The notes beneath the pieces were generated by a model that saw only the letters and a list, made by a program, of their open reading frames with translations, was not told the origin of the DNA and searched no databases. A DNA stretch of 64,000 bases. It comes from Geomonas paludis (GTDB lineage Bacteria > Desulfobacterota > Desulfuromonadia > Geobacterales > Geobacteraceae). Each line of letters starts with the position of its first letter. The first letter of the stretch is position 1. Made by a program: the position numbers and the translations under genes. The stretch covers positions 744,001 to 808,000 of the forward strand of contig NZ_BLXY01000002.1 in NCBI RefSeq assembly GCF_014193585.1, in the 5' to 3' direction. Below are positions 61,399-64,000 of the stretch, in pieces.

Positions 61399-64000
61399 TC
61401 AGCGCTCCTGGATGTGCATGATCTTCTTGACCGGCTTGTTGCCGCTCTTGCTGACGATCGGGAAGGCGTCCGCCGGCGGCTTGCCGGTCATGGGGACGCC
61501 CGAGCGCCGGTTCAGGCGCGCGGCCCCGCTGCCGAAGGCCTGGGCCAGGTCGACCTCCTTGAACTCGCCGGTGGAGAGCTGGATCAGCGCCTTGCCCGCC
61601 AGGGCCGCGTCGCTGGGTCTCCCCCCGGTATCGTACCCCAGCGCCCACAGGAAGGAGTTGCCGCCGAAGCCGCACGGGTCGGCGGTGGGCTGGAACGAGG
61701 TGAGGAACACGGTGCCGTTGGTGAGCGCCACGGCGTCGGTTACCACGCGCTCAGCGCCGAAGTTGCCGCTGGACAGGTCCATGTCGATCTTCCAGCCGCC
61801 GGCGCCAACCGAGGTGATCTCCTCGGACTGGTCGGTGACCCCGGAGGTGACCGTGGCGGTGCAGTTCTTGTCGTAGACGTTGCCGGGCAGGGCATTGGTG
61901 TTGTAGCAGGGGTCCTTGATGCCGTAGATCGAACGCTGGTTGCTGAAGTCGTCGATGTCGGTCCCTGCGCGGTAGTAGTACCTGCCGGAGCCGAAGTAGA
62001 GCCACAGGCGCTTGTTCTTGCGGTCCTGGAGCCGGGATATGGCGGTGACCACCGGCCCGGTGTCCTCGATGACGTGGCTCCACCCCCAGTTGTTGACGGT
62101 GCTGCTCTCCTTGGTGGTGATCCTGATCACCCCGCCGTCGCTCCAGGTGTTGGTGGTGGTGTTCTTCTTGGTGTAGCCGACCAGGATGGCGTCGTCCTGG
62201 TAGTGCCCGTTGGCATAGGAGTCCCAGCGGTCGGCGTCGATGGGGCCACCCAGCATGGAGCCGGCAAAGGCGTTCTCGATGCCGGTGTCGATGGTGCGCA
62301 AGAGCGTGCCAGTGCGCAGGTCGACGATGAAGAACTTCAGGGTCTGGTTGGACTGTCCCTTGAACTGGTTGTTGTTGGTGTCGATCTTGCCGGTGGGGCC
62401 GGAGCCGAAGACGGCGTACCAGTGCCCGTTCTTGTCGCGCGGGCCCACCCTGACCACGGCCGGGCCGGTGGTGGCGAAGCCCATGGCCGGGTCGTTGAAC
62501 TCCCACATCAGCGACGGCGCTTCCGGGTCGGAGACGTCGAGGGCGAAGTAGGTCGAGTAGCCCAGTGCCTTAGAGGTGTCACTGGGGTCCTCCGCGACCG
62601 GGGTCTGCACGCACTCCGCGCCGCTGGCGCAGGTCTTGGTGGAGGCCCCGCCGATACCCATGCCGCCGATCAGTACCGTCCTCCAGGTGTTCCTGGTGGG
62701 GTCGAGCTGGTTGGTGCCGTTCACCACCGAGGCCTGCTTGGGGCAGTCGTAGTACGTAGCCCCGTCAGGGCAGATATTGGTGTTGGTGTCGGTGTTCAGC
62801 GTCGTGGTACCGATGCTGGCATCGAAGAGGACGGTGGCGCCGTCAACATAGTAGAGGTGGTTGTACTTGGGGTCGCCGTAGTACTTCAGGAACGGCAGCA
62901 CCTGTTTGGGTATGTAGGCCCACTGTTCCTCGCCCAGTGCGGAGCCGGTCAGGGTCGCCTTGTGCGTGCTGCTCGCGGTCACGTCCAGAAGGCCCAGCTT
63001 GAAGCTGTGCAGCATGCCGTCGTTGCCGCCGACGTAGACCATCCCCCTGTGCTTGTACTGGTACGAGTTGATGAAGGAGGTATAGGAGGCATCGCCATAA
63101 CCGCTGGGGGCGGCGACGTTGTACGTGTTCAGTTTCCCCGTGGACTGGATGCGCGGCGTCGAGGAGATGATGTCGCCCAGACGCCACTCGCGGGGGGAGC
63201 TGATGGTATTGGTGGCCTGGTCCTTGATCTGGACCTTGCGGCTGCGGTACGAGGCGAACCCCTCCAGGTCGTTCTGGTCGACCCCGTGCACGTAGTCGAT
63301 AAGCCTGGTCGCCTCTCCGGCGCTGACGTTCAAGTAGGGCGCCAGCGTGGCGGAGTTGTCCGAGTTCGCGGTACCCCGGAAGGTGTCGGACGAGAAATCT
63401 ATCAACGAGGTGCCGTTGATGGAGGTGAAGATCTTGCGCGGACTGGAGCTGAGGTTGCGGGACCAGAGCTGCTTGCCGGCGCGCCAGATACTCTTGACCA
63501 GGTCGGTGTCCTCCTTGACCTCGGTAGTATCCCCTATCCCGTCGCCGTTGGTGTCCTGCGACGCGAAGGCATAGGTGGTGTTGTCGGTGGTGTCGAAACG
63601 GAAACTCACCACCTTGTCCGCGATCAGGTCGAGCTGCTTGTCGGCATTGGTGTCCTCACGGATGGTGGAACGGCTGATCTGGGGATCGACGTAGTACCAC
63701 AGATTCTGCATCTCGCCGATCCAGTCCGAGTAGGTCTGGTTCTCGAAGACCTTCTTCGGGAAGAAGACCGCCTGCAGGATGTTGGCGCCGCTCCCCTCGC
63801 TGTTACTGAGGATGGAGGCCGCCGTACCCGAGGACGCCTTGGCGGCGATGGTCTGGAAGATGGTGGAGAGCTTGTCGCGTTGCTCGACCGGGTCTTTGGC
63901 CATTTCCAGCGTGGTGCCGCCGTTGCTTGCCGTCTTGCCCAAGAGCATTTCGGCGGAGCAGACATCGCTGGTGCCGGTGGACTCGCCGTTCAGCACCACG
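61399..64000 (-). CDS. pilY1: PilY1-type pilus tip adhesin, 5' end beyond window
   Basis: The visible 866 residues are the C-terminal part of PilY1, a calcium-binding adhesin at the pilus tip that also affects extension and retraction. The beta-propeller domain shows GMVYVGGNDGMLHSFKLG, VLIGGMGIGG, YFALDVSDPEAPSLMWEF and LWLYFGSGRYYYR. Two D-x-N-x-D calcium-like loops are visible, DTNADKQLD (about residue 118) and DTNGDGIGD (about 148). The N-terminal von Willebrand-like part lies to the right of the window. It is the upstream gene of the set 2 minor-pilin operon. Confidence 0.93.
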   Translation of the reverse strand, partial: VVLNGESTGTSDVCSAEMLLGKTASNGGTTLEMAKDPVEQRDKLSTIFQTIAAKASSGTAASILSNSEGSGANILQAVFFPKKVFENQTYSDWIGEMQNLWYYVDPQISRSTIREDTNADKQLDLIADKVVSFRFDTTDNTTYAFASQDTNGDGIGDTTEVKEDTDLVKSIWRAGKQLWSRNLSSSPRKIFTSINGTSLIDFSSDTFRGTANSDNSATLAPYLNVSAGEATRLIDYVHGVDQNDLEGFASYRSRKVQIKDQATNTISSPREWRLGDIISSTPRIQSTGKLNTYNVAAPSGYGDASYTSFINSYQYKHRGMVYVGGNDGMLHSFKLGLLDVTASSTHKATLTGSALGEEQWAYIPKQVLPFLKYYGDPKYNHLYYVDGATVLFDASIGTTTLNTDTNTNICPDGATYYDCPKQASVVNGTNQLDPTRNTWRTVLIGGMGIGGASTKTCASGAECVQTPVAEDPSDTSKALGYSTYFALDVSDPEAPSLMWEFNDPAMGFATTGPAVVRVGPRDKNGHWYAVFGSGPTGKIDTNNNQFKGQSNQTLKFFIVDLRTGTLLRTIDTGIENAFAGSMLGGPIDADRWDSYANGHYQDDAILVGYTKKNTTTNTWSDGGVIRITTKESSTVNNWGWSHVIEDTGPVVTAISRLQDRKNKRLWLYFGSGRYYYRAGTDIDDFSNQRSIYGIKDPCYNTNALPGNVYDKNCTATVTSGVTDQSEEITSVGAGGWKIDMDLSSGNFGAERVVTDAVALTNGTVFLTSFQPTADPCGFGGNSFLWALGYDTGGRPSDAALAGKALIQLSTGEFKEVDLAQAFGSGAARLNRRSGVPMTGKPPADAFPIVSKSGNKPVKKIMHIQER

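Overview
This window is about 62% GC, densely coded and mostly transcribed leftward. It looks like the chromosome of a Gram-negative anaerobe of the Geobacter/Geomonas/Citrifermentans type (Desulfuromonadia). The evidence is a Kdo (LPS) gene cluster, a pilMNOPQ locus with a small HTH gene beside it, PilY1-type minor-pilin operons, a PxxKW Cys-rich protein, a lipoprotein c-type cytochrome, futalosine-route menaquinone synthesis, NifU/NifS iron-sulfur assembly and FeoB iron uptake. No rRNA, tRNA, CRISPR array, phage or IS element was seen. The species assignment is inference from gene content only.

Layout. 1-4342: Kdo and CTP genes (kdsB, pyrG, kdsA, kdsD). 4540-13035: an EAL/HDOD signalling protein, then a chemotaxis operon (soluble receptor-like protein, STAS, cheY, cheA, cheR, cheD, cheB) behind a sigma-28-like promoter. 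13551-17330: iron genes (DtxR/FeoA-type regulator, zinc ribbon, feoB, fur). 17554-18913: a Cys-rich lipoprotein, a cytochrome c and a PQ-loop protein. 18960-23507: a two-gene operon of egtD and a molybdopterin oxidoreductase fused to a cysteine desulfurase. 23764-27781: DinB, unknown, MBL phosphodiesterase-like and lipoprotein genes. 27923-33882: Lhr helicase and a ModF-like ABC ATPase. 34127-36153: nifU-nifS. 36761-40177: a phosphohexomutase, PxxKW, Nudix and mqnA. 40446-48828: aroC-aroK-aroB-TPR-roadblock-aroQ-pepP-accB-accC-gcvH on one strand. 48941-55510: a lipoprotein gene and pilMNOPQ with the HTH gene. 55832-64000: two tandem minor-pilin operons, the second with pilY1, cut by the window edge.

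The most interesting system is egtD plus the fused Mo/cysteine desulfurase gene. EgtD makes hercynine (trimethylhistidine). The second protein joins a molybdopterin catalytic domain, which could oxidise an aromatic C-H position, to a complete cysteine desulfurase that can deliver sulfur. They overlap by 4 bases behind one strong promoter. I infer an oxygen-independent, molybdenum-dependent route to ergothioneine or a related thio/selenohistidine. A separate housekeeping nifS lies 12 kb away, so the fused desulfurase is likely dedicated.

A second theme is the spacers. Many gaps, including gaps inside operons, hold large inverted repeats built from short tandem words (GGGATAAA, GTTCAAC, AGATAAAG/AGATTGAG, CTCTCCC), with a different word at different junctions.
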